From contig NZ_FOQH01000001.1 of assembly GCF_900113695.1 (NCBI RefSeq), positions 186,001 to 250,000 of the forward strand: 64,000 nucleotides of DNA. Direction: 5' to 3'. The stretch comes from Albimonas pacifica (GTDB lineage: Bacteria > Pseudomonadota > Alphaproteobacteria > Rhodobacterales > Rhodobacteraceae). The notes under the pieces are model-generated. The model searched no databases, was not told the origin of the DNA, and saw nothing but the letters and a program-made list of their open reading frames with translations. The position numbers were made by a program, and so were the translations under genes. Positions 26,013-34,608 of the stretch are shown here, one piece after another. The number at the start of each line of letters is the position of its first letter. The first letter of the stretch is position 1.

Positions 26013-26664
26013 CACGGCTGAAAATGGACGGGAGGCGCGCGAGGACGACCTCTGGGCGCTGATCCCCTGGTACGTGAACGGAACCCTCGACGCGGCCGAG
26101 TCCGCGGCGGTCCAGCGCGCGATCGCCGCCGACGACGACTTCGCCGCCGAGGTCGACCGCCAGCTCGGCGTCGCGGCCCGGGTCTGCATGCTCGAGGAGC
26201 CGCAGATGGAGCAGGCCCAGGCGCGGAGCTGGGAGACCCTGCGCGCGCGCATCGAGGCCGAGGAGCGCGCCCGCATGCCCGCGCCCGCTCAGGAAAGCGC
26301 GTTCGCGCGCCTGCTGGCGAAGCTGACGTCGCGCGCCGGGCTCGCCGTGGCCGGCGGGGTCTGCGCCGCGGCGCTGGCGATCGCGGTGCTGCCGATCGGC
26401 GTGGGCGAGGACGACGCCTACCGCACCCTGACCTCCCAGACCGCCGAGGCGGGGGCCGCGATCCGCTTCCAGGCCGCGCCCGACGTCCCGCGCGCGGCGC
26501 TGGAGCGGCTGCTCGCCGCCCAGGGCCTGACCCTGCTGGGCGAGCCCTCCGAGGGCGGCGTGTTCCGCGCGGCCGGGCCCGAGGGCGCCGACCTCGACGC
26601 CGCCGCGCAGGCGCTGATGGCCGCGCCCGAGATCCTCTTCGCCGCCCCCGAGGCGCAGCCGTGA
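26005..26664 (+). CDS. Putative anti-sigma factor, single membrane segment
   Basis: About 219 residues. The cytoplasmic N-terminal part (DLWALIPWYVNGTLDAAESA) resembles an anti-sigma domain but lacks the HxxxCxxC zinc motif. One membrane helix follows near residue 110 (AGLAVAGGVCAAALAIAVL), then a periplasmic domain of about 85 residues. I chose TTG at 26005, which has GGAG eight bases upstream and overlaps the sigma gene by 8 bases; ATG at 25987 is the alternative. The periplasmic part could sense a signal or be cut by a protease. The subtilase gene starts in an ATGA overlap with its stop. Confidence 0.8.
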   Translation: MADTAENGREAREDDLWALIPWYVNGTLDAAESAAVQRAIAADDDFAAEVDRQLGVAARVCMLEEPQMEQAQARSWETLRARIEAEERARMPAPAQESAFARLLAKLTSRAGLAVAGGVCAAALAIAVLPIGVGEDDAYRTLTSQTAEAGAAIRFQAAPDVPRAALERLLAAQGLTLLGEPSEGGVFRAAGPEGADLDAAAQALMAAPEILFAAPEAQP

Positions 26665-27866
26665 TCCCCAGGGGGTCGCGGCGCGCGCTGGGTCTGGTCG
26701 GCGCGCTGCTGCTGGGCGCGGCCTGCGCGCCCCAGGCGCAGGAGGCCCTGCCGGCGGCCGAGGCGCCGCCCTGGCGGCTGGCCGACGCCGACAGCCTCGA
26801 CCGGCCCGACCACCTGATCCTGACCGTGCCGCTGGACGACCCCGAGGCGCTGGCCGCCGTCGCCGCCGAGATCGAGCGGCGCTACGGCGTGCGCCTCGCC
26901 GCCGAATGGCCGCTGAACGCCATCGCCGTCCACTGCCTGGTGATCGACGCGAGCGGCATCCCCGACGTCGACGCGCTGATCGAGGCGATGCGCGCCGACG
27001 CCCGGATCCGCACCGTCCAGCGCATGCAGTCCTTCCAGGTGCTGGCGCTCCACTACGGCGACCCGCTGTTCCCCGCCCAGACCGCGCTGGCGCTGCTGAA
27101 CGCGCCGCGCGCGCACCAGGGCTCGACCGGGGCCGGGGTGCGCGTGGGGGTGGTGGACTCGGCCATCGACGCCCGCCACTCCGACCTCGCGCCCCGTCTC
27201 GCCGACGCGCGCGACTTCGTGGCCCGCGAACCCGGCGAGGCCGCCGAGGCCCACGGCACCGCCGTCGCCTCGCTGATCGCGGCCGAGGCCGACAACGCCC
27301 GCGGGATCGTGGGCGTGGCGCCGGGGGTCGACCTGGTGGGCCTGCGCGCCTGCTGGCAGCGCGAGGACGGGGGCGGGAGCTGCTCGAGCTTCTCGCTGGC
27401 GCGCGCGCTGAACTTCGCGATCCTCAACCGCATCCGGGTGCTGAACCTCAGCCTCGGCGGCCCGCCCGACCCGCTGCTGGCGGAGCTGGTGGAGAAGGCG
27501 CTCGCCGACGGCGCCGTGGTGATCGCGGCCTGGGGCGAGCAGGCCCGGCCGGCCTTCCCCGCCTCGATGCCCGGGGTGATCGCGGCGGGCGGGGCGCAGG
27601 GCGGCCGCGGCCTGCCGGCGCCCGAGGTCGACGTGATCAGCGCCGCGCCGGGGGAGGCCTACAACTACGTCTCCGGCTCCTCGGTCGCCACCGCCCATGT
27701 GGCGGGAGTGGCGGCGCTGCTGCTGGCGGCGCGGCCCGAGCTCACCTCCGCCGAGATCTCGCACGCGCTCTCGTCCTCGGTGGTGCTGCGCGACGGCCAG
27801 CCCACGCTCGACGCCTGCGAGGCGCTGCGCGCGGTGAACGCCCGCCACGAATCCTGCTCCGGCTGA
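26661..27866 (+). CDS. S8-family subtilisin-like peptidase, altered active site
   Basis: A 401-residue exported protein. The N-terminus has a signal segment (ALGLVGALLLGAACA) whose cysteine could be lipidated, though the lipobox is not canonical. A prodomain-like section precedes the subtilase domain with D166 (VGVVDSAID), H198 (EAHGTAVAS) and S341 (SGSSVATAHVAG). Two usual residues differ: the proline after the serine (APH) is alanine, and the oxyanion asparagine region (AAGN) reads AAWGE. It may be weakly active or inactive. It is the third gene of the sigma / anti-sigma operon and could act on the anti-sigma factor or on the secreted RTX protein. Confidence 0.88.
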   Translation: MIPRGSRRALGLVGALLLGAACAPQAQEALPAAEAPPWRLADADSLDRPDHLILTVPLDDPEALAAVAAEIERRYGVRLAAEWPLNAIAVHCLVIDASGIPDVDALIEAMRADARIRTVQRMQSFQVLALHYGDPLFPAQTALALLNAPRAHQGSTGAGVRVGVVDSAIDARHSDLAPRLADARDFVAREPGEAAEAHGTAVASLIAAEADNARGIVGVAPGVDLVGLRACWQREDGGGSCSSFSLARALNFAILNRIRVLNLSLGGPPDPLLAELVEKALADGAVVIAAWGEQARPAFPASMPGVIAAGGAQGGRGLPAPEVDVISAAPGEAYNYVSGSSVATAHVAGVAALLLAARPELTSAEISHALSSSVVLRDGQPTLDACEALRAVNARHESCSG

Positions 27867-27914
27867 GGCCCCGCGGCGCGCGGCCGGGCCCGGACCGGCG
27901 GGTGGAGGGAAACA

Positions 27915-27951
27915 GGCTGATCCCGCGCCGGCGCGGCGCGGGCGATCAGCC
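27915..27951 (+). terminator. Hairpin after the sigma / anti-sigma / subtilase operon
   Basis: GGCTGATC (27915-27922) pairs with GATCAGCC (27944-27951), extended inside by CCGCGCC with GGCGCGG, leaving a two-base bulge. It starts 49 bases after the subtilase stop and is the likely operon end. Confidence 0.55.
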
Positions 27952-28488
27952 GGGCGACGCGCCCCATGCGAACGGCTTCGTCCGCCCTCCGCGACCGCCA
28001 TTTGCAGGGGCCCCTGCATGACCCGTCCCGTCCGCCGGAGCCTCCGTCCCGGGGCGCGGGCGTCGTCGCGCCGCCCGGGCGCCCGCTGCGACGCCCGCGC
28101 CGGGACGCCGGACACAAGCCGTCCGCGCGCCCGGGAGCCGCACGACCGCGCCGTCGCCGGGCGGATCGCGCGGATCGCTCGGCTCCCCGGCGGGGGCGCC
28201 GCGCGATGAGGCCACGATGACGCGGCCCGCCATGCTTCCGACATGCGGCGCGCCTAGATAAGAGGCGCCACGCGCGCGCGGGACCCGGGCGAGTCGGGAA
28301 CAAACCGCCTGAAGATTCCACATCATTTCAATGTGAATAACGATGTTCCGCACAGCGATTGACATGATGCATATGTGACAGATACGTTCCGCTGTACGAA
28401 AAGCCGGGAAGAGCTTGGCGCCCTCGCCTCGGGGGCCACGTTCCAGGGAGCCTCCGTGTGGCGGAGGCTCGGCTAGAGAGGATTCCGA
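27952..28488. promoter_or_regulatory. Spacer and promoter region of the TAXI-TRAP genes
   Basis: No gene is supported in this gap. The last 170 bases are clearly less GC-rich. They contain CACAT / ATGTG (28319-28335), ACAGCG (28352-28357) with its inverse CGCTGT (28390-28395), and between these a TTGACA (28359-28364) that may be a -35 box. The arrangement looks like a regulated promoter, with an operator spanning the -35/-10 area. Confidence 0.45.
28448..28470 (+). promoter_or_regulatory. 5'-UTR hairpin before the TAXI binding-protein gene
   Basis: GAGCCTCCG (28448-28456) and CGGAGGCTC (28462-28470) form a perfect 9-bp stem with loop TGTGG, ending about 6 bases before the ribosome site AGAGAGGA and 18 before the ATG. 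It could protect the mRNA end or affect translation. Confidence 0.5.
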
Positions 28489-29631
28489 ATGACCCGCACC
28501 CGCCCCGCCAGGCTGGCCGCCGCATCCCTGATCGCCGGCGCCGCTTTCGCGATCTCCGCGCCCGCGCAGGCGCAGGAGCTGCCGGACACCATGACCTGGT
28601 CGTCCTACGACGTCGGCTCCGCCGGCTACGCCGAGGCCTCGGCCATCGCCGACGCCTTCGGCCGCAAGTACGGCACCCGCGTCCGCATCCAGCCCTCCGG
28701 CTCCTCGATCGGCCGCCTGCAGCCGGTGGTCTCGGGCCGCGCCGACTACGGCTTCCTCGCCACCGAGGCGTTCTTCTCGGCCGAGGGCATCTACGACTTC
28801 GCCGACCGCCGCTGGGGTCCGCAGAACCTGCGCACGCTGGCCGGGCGCCCGTCCTCCTTCGGCATGCCCACCGCGGCCGACGCCGGCATCGAGAAGATCG
28901 CCGACGCGCGCGGCAAGCGCGTGGCCTTCGTGGCCGGCAACCCCTCGGTCAACGTGAAGTGCGACGGCATCCTCGCCTTCGGCGGCCTGACCCGCGACGA
29001 CGTCGAGGCGATCATGTTCCCGACCTACGGGGCGGCGATGAGCTCGCTCGCCGCCGGCCAGGCGGACGCCACCTGCACCACCACCACGCCCTCGCAGCTC
29101 TATGAGCTGGCGGAGTCGCCCCGCGGCATCCACTGGGCCGACATCCCCCGCGACGACGCCGAGGGCTGGGAGCGGGTGAGCGACCTCGCCCCGTTCTTCG
29201 CCCCCTACACCGAGACCGTCGGCGCCGGCATCTCCCAGGAGAACCCGGCCCAGCTGATGGCCTACCGTTACCCGGTGCTGGTGACGATGGCCGACAAGTC
29301 CGCGGACGACGTCTACGCCATGACCAAGGCGCTGGACGAGACCTACGACATGTTCAAGGACGGCACCGCGGTGATGCCGCGCTGGAAGCTCGATGAGGCG
29401 GGCCTGCCCCCCATCGACGTGCCGTTCCACGAGGGCGCGATCCGCTACCTCGAGGAGAAGGGCATCTGGACCGAGGAGGCCCAGGCCTGGAACGACCGCG
29501 CGGTGAAGCGCCTCGACGCCCTGCTCGCCGCCTGGGACGAGGCCGTGGCCGAGGGCGAGTCGCTCGGCGACGAGGAATTCGCCGCCCTGTGGGAAGAGAA
29601 GCGCCAGGCGGCCGTCGCCTCGCTGAACTGA
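28489..29631 (+). CDS. TAXI-family TRAP transporter solute-binding protein
   Basis: A 380-residue periplasmic binding protein. The Sec signal peptide is MTRTRPARLAAASLIAGAAF and on to AQAQE (cut near residue 26). The mature protein starts with TMTWSSYDVGSAGYAEASAIADAFGRKYG and continues with VRIQPSGSSIGRLQPVVSGRADYGF, both typical of the TAXI group, which binds carboxylates such as glutamate or other organic acids. AGAGAGGA lies before the ATG. The membrane component follows 64 bases downstream beyond a stem-loop. Confidence 0.93.
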   Translation: MTRTRPARLAAASLIAGAAFAISAPAQAQELPDTMTWSSYDVGSAGYAEASAIADAFGRKYGTRVRIQPSGSSIGRLQPVVSGRADYGFLATEAFFSAEGIYDFADRRWGPQNLRTLAGRPSSFGMPTAADAGIEKIADARGKRVAFVAGNPSVNVKCDGILAFGGLTRDDVEAIMFPTYGAAMSSLAAGQADATCTTTTPSQLYELAESPRGIHWADIPRDDAEGWERVSDLAPFFAPYTETVGAGISQENPAQLMAYRYPVLVTMADKSADDVYAMTKALDETYDMFKDGTAVMPRWKLDEAGLPPIDVPFHEGAIRYLEEKGIWTEEAQAWNDRAVKRLDALLAAWDEAVAEGESLGDEEFAALWEEKRQAAVASLN

Positions 29632-29648
29632 TCCGACCTTGATCCTTC

Positions 29649-29671
29649 GGAGCGGCCCGAGAGGCCGCTCC
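29649..29671 (+). terminator. Intercistronic stem-loop in the TRAP operon
   Basis: GGAGCGGCC and GGCCGCTCC form a perfect 9-bp stem with loop CGAGA, 17 bases after the binding-protein stop. It probably protects the upstream mRNA so that more binding protein than permease is made. Confidence 0.6.
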
Positions 29672-29695
29672 GGCCACGCGCGCTCGGGGCCCCTG

Positions 29696-31633
29696 ATGAC
29701 TTCCAATCCGCAGGCGGCGCCCGCCGCCGCTTCCGACCAGCCGTCCCGGGGGCGGCTTCACGGCGTGTCCTACTGGACCGTCCTGGCGCTGGCCGCGGCC
29801 GGCATGCTGATGACGATCAACCAGACCTTCCTGCTCGGCATCGCCGGCTTCCAGCCGCTGGGCAACGGGTTCCTGTACTACCTGATCGGCATCTTCCTCG
29901 CGGCCGCCTACCTGATCTTCCCAGCCCGGCGGGCGGATGCGGCGCGGGTGCCTTGGTACGACTGGCTCTGCGCGGTCCTCGCGATCGTGGCGACCGGCTA
30001 CCTGGCGATCCACGCGCTCGACATCATCAACATGGGCTGGGAGTTCGAGGCCCCGACCGAGGCCGTGGCCGCCTCGGGCGTGCTGGTCGTCCTGGTGCTC
30101 GAGGGCGTGCGCCGCTGCGGGGGCTGGCCGCTGCTGGCGGTGGCGCTGCTATTCGGCTCCTATCCCCTTTACGCCGCCTACATGCCGGGTTTCCTGTGGG
30201 GGACCGACTACGACCTCGCCGGCACCATCCGCATCCACGCGATGGGCGTCGAGAGCATCATCGGCATTCCTATGCAGGTGGTCGCCAACCTGGTGATCGG
30301 CTTCGTGGTGTTCGGCTCGGCCCTGACCATCACCGGGGGCGGCGAGTTCTTCATGAAGCTCGCCACCGCCCTGATGGGCCGCTCGCGCGGGGGGCCGGCC
30401 AAGGTGGCGGTGGTCTCGTCGGCGCTGATGGGCTCGCTGTCGGGCTCGGTGATCTCCAACGTGCTGACCACCGGCGCGATCACCATCCCGGTGATGAAGC
30501 GCACCGGCTACCCGGCCCACTACGCCGCCGCGGTCGAGGCCTGCGCCTCCACCGGCGGCACGCTGATGCCCCCGGTGATGGGCGCGGTCGCCTTCATCAT
30601 GGCGTCCTTCCTGGGCGTGCCCTACGCCGAGGTGATGATCGCGGCCTTCCTGCCGGCGCTGCTGTTCTACGTGGCGCTGCTGATGCAGGTCGACGGCTAC
30701 GCCGCGCGCAAGGGTCTCAAGGGCCTGGCGCCGGAGGAGATCCCCTCGATCCGCCAGACCCTGAAGGAGGGCTGGTCCTATCTGCTCTGCCTCGGCGCGC
30801 TGATCTACATGCTGCTGTTCATGCGCATGGAGGCCTATGCGCCCTGGTACGCGACCGCGGTCCTGCTGGTGCTGTCGATGTTCCGCTCGAAGTACCGGAT
30901 GAACTGGGCCCGCGTGCAGGAGTTGCTGATGGATCTCGGCCGCAACGTCGGCAACCTGGTCGCGGTGCTGGCGGGCATCGGCCTGGTGGTCGGCGGCCTG
31001 AGCTACACCGGCGTCGCCGGCGCCTTCTCGCGCGAGCTTCTGCTCTATGCCGGGGACAGCGTGGCGCTGATGCTGATCGCAGGCGCGGTGACCAGCTTCG
31101 TGCTGGGCATGGGGATGACGGTCTCGGCCTGCTACATCTTCCTGTCGGTGCTGCTGGCGCCGGCGCTGGTGCAGGCGGGGCTGAACCCGCTGGGGGCGCA
31201 CCTGTTCATCCTCTACTGGGGGATGATGTCCTACATCACGCCGCCGGTGTCGCTGGCCGCGATCACGGCGGCGGGCGTGGCGGGGGCGGACAACACCCGC
31301 ACCGGCCTCTTCGCCATGCGGCTGGGCTCGGTGCTGTTCATCCTGCCGTTCCTGTTCGTGCTGAACCCCTCGCTGATCCTGCAGGGCTCGGTCGGGTGGA
31401 TCCTGCTGTCCGCCACCTCGGCGCTGCTGGCGATCTGGCTGTTCGCCTCGGCGCTCGAGGGCTGGCTCTACCGGGTCGGCATCCTCGGCTGGCCGTCGCG
31501 CGCGGTGCTGCTGGCAGCGGGGGCGACGCTGATCTACCCCGACCCGATCACGGACGTGATCGGCCTGGCCGCCATCGGCGGGGTCTACGCCGTCCACCTG
31601 CTGTTCCGCAGCAAACGCCCCGGCGCCGCCTGA
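29696..31633 (+). CDS. TRAP transporter fused permease (4TM/12TM)
   Basis: A 645-residue inner-membrane protein in which the small (DctQ-like) and large (DctM-like) TRAP subunits are fused, as usual with TAXI binding proteins. About 16 hydrophobic segments are visible. Conserved large-subunit stretches include SGSVISNVLTTGAITIPVMKRTGYPAHYAAAVEACASTGG in outline, TLMPPVMGAVAFIMASFLG and MSYITPPVSLAAITAAGVAG. It uses an ion gradient to import the ligand. The start at 29696 (MTSNPQ) is preferred over an in-frame ATG at 29639, which would run through the stem-loop. Confidence 0.93.
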   Translation: MTSNPQAAPAAASDQPSRGRLHGVSYWTVLALAAAGMLMTINQTFLLGIAGFQPLGNGFLYYLIGIFLAAAYLIFPARRADAARVPWYDWLCAVLAIVATGYLAIHALDIINMGWEFEAPTEAVAASGVLVVLVLEGVRRCGGWPLLAVALLFGSYPLYAAYMPGFLWGTDYDLAGTIRIHAMGVESIIGIPMQVVANLVIGFVVFGSALTITGGGEFFMKLATALMGRSRGGPAKVAVVSSALMGSLSGSVISNVLTTGAITIPVMKRTGYPAHYAAAVEACASTGGTLMPPVMGAVAFIMASFLGVPYAEVMIAAFLPALLFYVALLMQVDGYAARKGLKGLAPEEIPSIRQTLKEGWSYLLCLGALIYMLLFMRMEAYAPWYATAVLLVLSMFRSKYRMNWARVQELLMDLGRNVGNLVAVLAGIGLVVGGLSYTGVAGAFSRELLLYAGDSVALMLIAGAVTSFVLGMGMTVSACYIFLSVLLAPALVQAGLNPLGAHLFILYWGMMSYITPPVSLAAITAAGVAGADNTRTGLFAMRLGSVLFILPFLFVLNPSLILQGSVGWILLSATSALLAIWLFASALEGWLYRVGILGWPSRAVLLAAGATLIYPDPITDVIGLAAIGGVYAVHLLFRSKRPGAA

Positions 31634-31700
31634 GGCGCCGCCGGACCCCGACCCGAGAAACGCCCGCCCTTCGGGGCGACGCATTCCGGGTTGTGGGACA

Positions 31701-31732
31701 GGAAATGGCCGGCGCCTGCGCCGGCCATTTCC
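31701..31732 (+). terminator. Long perfect hairpin after the TRAP operon
   Basis: A perfect 15-bp stem (31701-31715 with 31718-31732) with only two central bases lies 68 bases after the TRAP permease stop. No T-run follows. It is the likely operon end. Confidence 0.6.
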
Positions 31733-31966
31733 GTGGGCGCTTCCGCAACGCGGTTTGGTCCGCTTCGAGCCCAAACGACCCGTCGCCAGCTCGATCCCAC
31801 ATGCCTGCAATGCTTGGAGACGCGACCCTTGCTGCGGAGCGAGGCGCTTCCGCATCGCCTGGTTCAGGGCGACCTTCATCAAGGCTGGATGAGGACGCCG
31901 CACGACGGCGCGCCCAACGAGAACGCCGAGATTGCACGAGGCGGATCGGGCGAAGGGCTTACAGCC
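31733..31966. other. Gene-free, less GC-rich segment, possible decayed sequence
   Basis: No gene is supported here. Composition is visibly below that of neighbouring genes, and short open frames on both strands are broken. It borders the AraC/VOC/SDR block on its left and may be the remnant of a mobile or repeated element, which cannot be confirmed without a search. Confidence 0.35.
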
Positions 31967-32350
31967 TCAGGTTGCGCTCTCCCTCCCGTAGACGGCCAGC
32001 TTGTTGCCGTCCGGGTCGCGCGTGTAGGCCGCCAGGGCGCCGGGCGCCCAGGGGCGCGGGCCCGGCGCGCCCTCGTCCGGCATGCCCAGGGCCAGCGCCG
32101 CCGCGTGGAACGCCCGGACCGCGGCATGGTCGGGCGCTGCGAAGCTGATGGTCGTGCCGTTTCCGACGGTGGCGGCTTCGCCGTTCCTGGGACGGGTCGC
32201 CATGAAGCAGGGGGCGTCCGGGCCCCAGAAGGAGCCGGAGTCGCCCTGGTCCCTGATCCTCCTCCAGCCGAGGGCGCCCAGCACGGTGTCGTAGAACCGG
32301 CGCGAGGCTTCGATGTCGTTGGTTCCGACGGTCACATGGGTGAAGGTCAT
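31967..32350 (-). CDS. VOC-family protein (glyoxalase/bleomycin-resistance-like)
   Basis: A 127-residue protein with the paired beta-alpha-beta-beta-beta fold of the vicinal oxygen chelate superfamily. MTFTHVTVGTNDIEASRRFYDTVLGALG opens the first module, with H5 as a probable metal ligand; AAYTRDPDGNKLAVYGRE ends the second. It starts 10 bases after the AraC regulator stop, so the two form a minus-strand operon. The reaction is unknown. Members include glyoxalases, ring-cleaving dioxygenases and binding proteins for toxic compounds. Confidence 0.9.
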   Translation of the reverse strand: MTFTHVTVGTNDIEASRRFYDTVLGALGWRRIRDQGDSGSFWGPDAPCFMATRPRNGEAATVGNGTTISFAAPDHAAVRAFHAAALALGMPDEGAPGPRPWAPGALAAYTRDPDGNKLAVYGRESAT

Positions 32351-32360
32351 GGCGGTTTCC

Positions 32361-33272
32361 TCAGGACTGATGCGGGGCGTTGCGGATCCTGGCCAGCGCC
32401 TGCGCGGCGTCGCGCCCGGGCGGCAGGCCGAACAGCCGGGCGTATTCCCGGCTGAACTGCGTCGCGCTCTCGTAGCCGACGTCGAAGGCGACCGAGGTCG
32501 CCGTGCCCGCGCCCGTCAGCAGCAGCGTGCGCGCCTGCAGCAGGCGCAGCTGCTTCTGGAACTGCAGCGGGCTGAGCGAGGTCACGGATTTGAAGTGCCG
32601 GTGGAAAGCCGAGACGGACATGGCCGCCCGCCCGGCAAGAGCCTCGATGGACACCGGCTCCGCGTAATGCGCCCGCAGCCACTGGATCGCCTGGTGGATG
32701 CGGTGCAGCATCGTGTCGGGCGTGGCGATGTCGCGCATCATGGCCCCCATCGGACCTGAAAGCACGCGATAGAGGATCTCGCGCTCGTAGGCAGGCGCCA
32801 AGGCGGGAATGTCCTCGGGGCGCTGCATCAGCCGCAGCAGGCGCGCCCAGGCATCCAGCAGTTCGGGCGTGACGGCGGCGACGGAGAACCCTTCCTGACG
32901 CGGGGGCGTCGGCATCGGCGGGATATCCGCCAGCAGCGCGGCGATGCGCGCGGGCTCCAGCGTCAGGGCGACGGCGAGGTAGGGCGCGCCGTCCTCGGCG
33001 GCATGGATCGTGCCGATGGCGGGCAGGTCGACCGACATCACGAAATAGGTGGCGGGATCGTAGCGAAGGGTGCGGTCGCCGACCGACATGGTCTTCGATC
33101 CCTGCAGGATCAGGTTGATCATCGGCTTGTAGACGGCGGCCAGCTCATGCTCGGGCACGCGGCCCCGGACCATGGCGAGGCGGGGAATGCCGGTCTCGGT
33201 CCGGCGGTCGTCGCCACGGCCCAGGAGGCGGCGCAGCTCTTCGAGGGTCTGCGGGGAGGGGCCTGCGGTCAT
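32361..33272 (-). CDS. AraC-family transcriptional regulator (AraC_N cupin type)
   Basis: A 303-residue regulator. The N-terminal sensor is of AraC_N type (YKPMINLILQGSKTMSVGDRTLRYDP), and the C-terminal double helix-turn-helix includes SIEALAGRAAMSVSAFHRHFKSVTSLSPLQFQ and VAFDVGYESATQFSREYARLFG. ATG 33272 is chosen; an in-frame ATG at 33329 would add 19 residues. Neither has a strong ribosome site. It is divergent from the SDR-led operon at 33465 and probably controls both directions. Confidence 0.92.
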   Translation of the reverse strand: MTAGPSPQTLEELRRLLGRGDDRRTETGIPRLAMVRGRVPEHELAAVYKPMINLILQGSKTMSVGDRTLRYDPATYFVMSVDLPAIGTIHAAEDGAPYLAVALTLEPARIAALLADIPPMPTPPRQEGFSVAAVTPELLDAWARLLRLMQRPEDIPALAPAYEREILYRVLSGPMGAMMRDIATPDTMLHRIHQAIQWLRAHYAEPVSIEALAGRAAMSVSAFHRHFKSVTSLSPLQFQKQLRLLQARTLLLTGAGTATSVAFDVGYESATQFSREYARLFGLPPGRDAAQALARIRNAPHQS

Positions 33273-33464
33273 GAGGATGCTTTCGCGAGGGCGGCCGGCG
33301 ACGGCCGTCGTGACGTCCGGCCCGGACATGGGTGACCGGTTTCGCCCCCCGCGCCAATGACGAAGAGCCCGGAAAGCAGGATCAGGCAAGTTTGCGCCAC
33401 GATCGGATCGGCGCGGCGCCGGCCCGGCCCCTAGCTTGGGGTCGGACAGCGCAAGGAGCTTCAG

Positions 33465-34208
33465 ATGAAGATCGTCATCATCACCGGCGGCAGCCGCGGC
33501 ATCGGCGCCGCGACCGCTCTCGAATGCGCCCGCGACGGCATGGGCGTCATCCTCACCTGGAACGCCAACCGCGGCAAGGCCGAGGAGGTCGTCGCGCGCA
33601 TCGCCTCGGAAGGCGGCGCCGCCGTCGCCCTGCCGCTGGATGTGGGCGTCAGCGCCTCCTTCCCCGCCTTCCGGGCGCAGGTGGCCGAGGCGCTGGCCGC
33701 GACCTGGTCGCGCGACCGTTTCGACGCGCTGGTGAACAACGCGGGCCACGGGGTCTTCACCCCGCTGGAAACGGTCGGCGAGGACGCGTTCGACGGGCTC
33801 TACCGCGTGCATCTGAAGGGCCCGTTCTTCCTGGCGCAGGCGTTGCTGCCGCTGATGGCCGATGGCGGGCATATCGTGAACATGGTCAGCGCGACCTCCC
33901 GCGTCGCGACGGCGGGGGTGGCGCCCTATGCCAGCTTCAAGGCGGGGCTCGAGGTGCTGACCCGCTACCAGGCCAAGGAGCTGGGGCCGCGCGGCATCCG
34001 CGCCAATTCCATCGCCCCGGGCCCGATCCGCACCGAGCTGGGCGGCGGGCTGAGCGCGGACTTCGAGACGCTGCTCGCCGGCCAGACCGCCCTTGGCCGC
34101 GTCGGCGAGGCCGCCGAGGTCGGCGGCGTCGTCGCGGGCCTGCTCTCGGACCGCAGCCGCTGGATCAACGCGCAGTCGATCGAGGTCGGCGGCGGCTACA
34201 TGATCTGA
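33465..34208 (+). CDS. Short-chain dehydrogenase/reductase
   Basis: A 247-residue classical SDR. The NAD(P) motif TGGSRGIG is at residues 7-14, NNAG follows in the middle, and the catalytic Tyr-x3-Lys is Y155-K159 (PYASFKAG). The C-terminal GRVGEAAEVGGVVAGLLSD and INAQSIEVGGGYM are family-typical. AAGGAG lies before the start. First gene of a four-gene operon divergent from an AraC regulator. The substrate is a small alcohol or carbonyl compound, not identifiable. Confidence 0.93.
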   Translation: MKIVIITGGSRGIGAATALECARDGMGVILTWNANRGKAEEVVARIASEGGAAVALPLDVGVSASFPAFRAQVAEALAATWSRDRFDALVNNAGHGVFTPLETVGEDAFDGLYRVHLKGPFFLAQALLPLMADGGHIVNMVSATSRVATAGVAPYASFKAGLEVLTRYQAKELGPRGIRANSIAPGPIRTELGGGLSADFETLLAGQTALGRVGEAAEVGGVVAGLLSDRSRWINAQSIEVGGGYMI

Positions 34209-34218
34209 GGAGATCCCC

Positions 34219-34608
34219 ATGCTCGACCATATCTTCCTGACGGTCCGGGACCTTCCCCGCGCCATCGCCTTCTACGAGGCGGTGCTGCCGACCCTCGGCA
34301 TCGCCGTGCGGCACGACTACGACGGGACGCACGGCCACCCGGACCTCAAGGGCTTCGGCGCCAATGGCCGCATCTTCTTCTGGCTGCGGCAGGGCGATCC
34401 CGCCCCCGGCGCGGTTCATGTCGGCTTCGTCGCCCACAGCGAGGCCGAGGTGCAGGCGGCCCATGCCGCGGCCCTGGCCGCGGGAGCGCAGGCGCTGCAC
34501 GAGCCCGGGCCGCAGCTTCACTACGATCCGAGATACTACGCGGCGCAGGTCCGCGACCCGGACGGCTACAGCCTCGAATTCGTCTACAAGGATTGGCAGC
34601 ACCAATGA
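34219..34608 (+). CDS. VOC-family protein
   Basis: A 129-residue VOC-fold protein beginning MLDHIFLTVRDLPRAIAFYEAVLPTLG and ending RDPDGYSLEFVYK, which supplies the usual metal-ligand glutamate. H4 is the other likely ligand. It starts 11 bases after the SDR stop and ends in an ATGA overlap with the next gene. It is a second VOC protein in this block, distinct from the one at 31967. It may isomerise, cleave or bind a reactive intermediate of the same route. Confidence 0.9.
   Translation: MLDHIFLTVRDLPRAIAFYEAVLPTLGIAVRHDYDGTHGHPDLKGFGANGRIFFWLRQGDPAPGAVHVGFVAHSEAEVQAAHAAALAAGAQALHEPGPQLHYDPRYYAAQVRDPDGYSLEFVYKDWQHQ

Noticed and set aside
25105-26062. Alternative plus-strand frames through the sigma-factor region
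   Set aside because: The products are Arg/Pro/Asp-rich. The sigma frame has intact regions 2 and 4.
27966-28220. Short ORFs before the TAXI-TRAP genes
   Set aside because: They are Arg/Pro/Ala-rich, overlap one another in several frames, and lack a ribosome site or recognisable motif.
31548-31937. A 129-codon minus-strand ORF after the TRAP operon
   Set aside because: It runs across the terminator hairpin into the permease gene, and its protein text is low-complexity. I treat it as part of a decayed or non-coding stretch.
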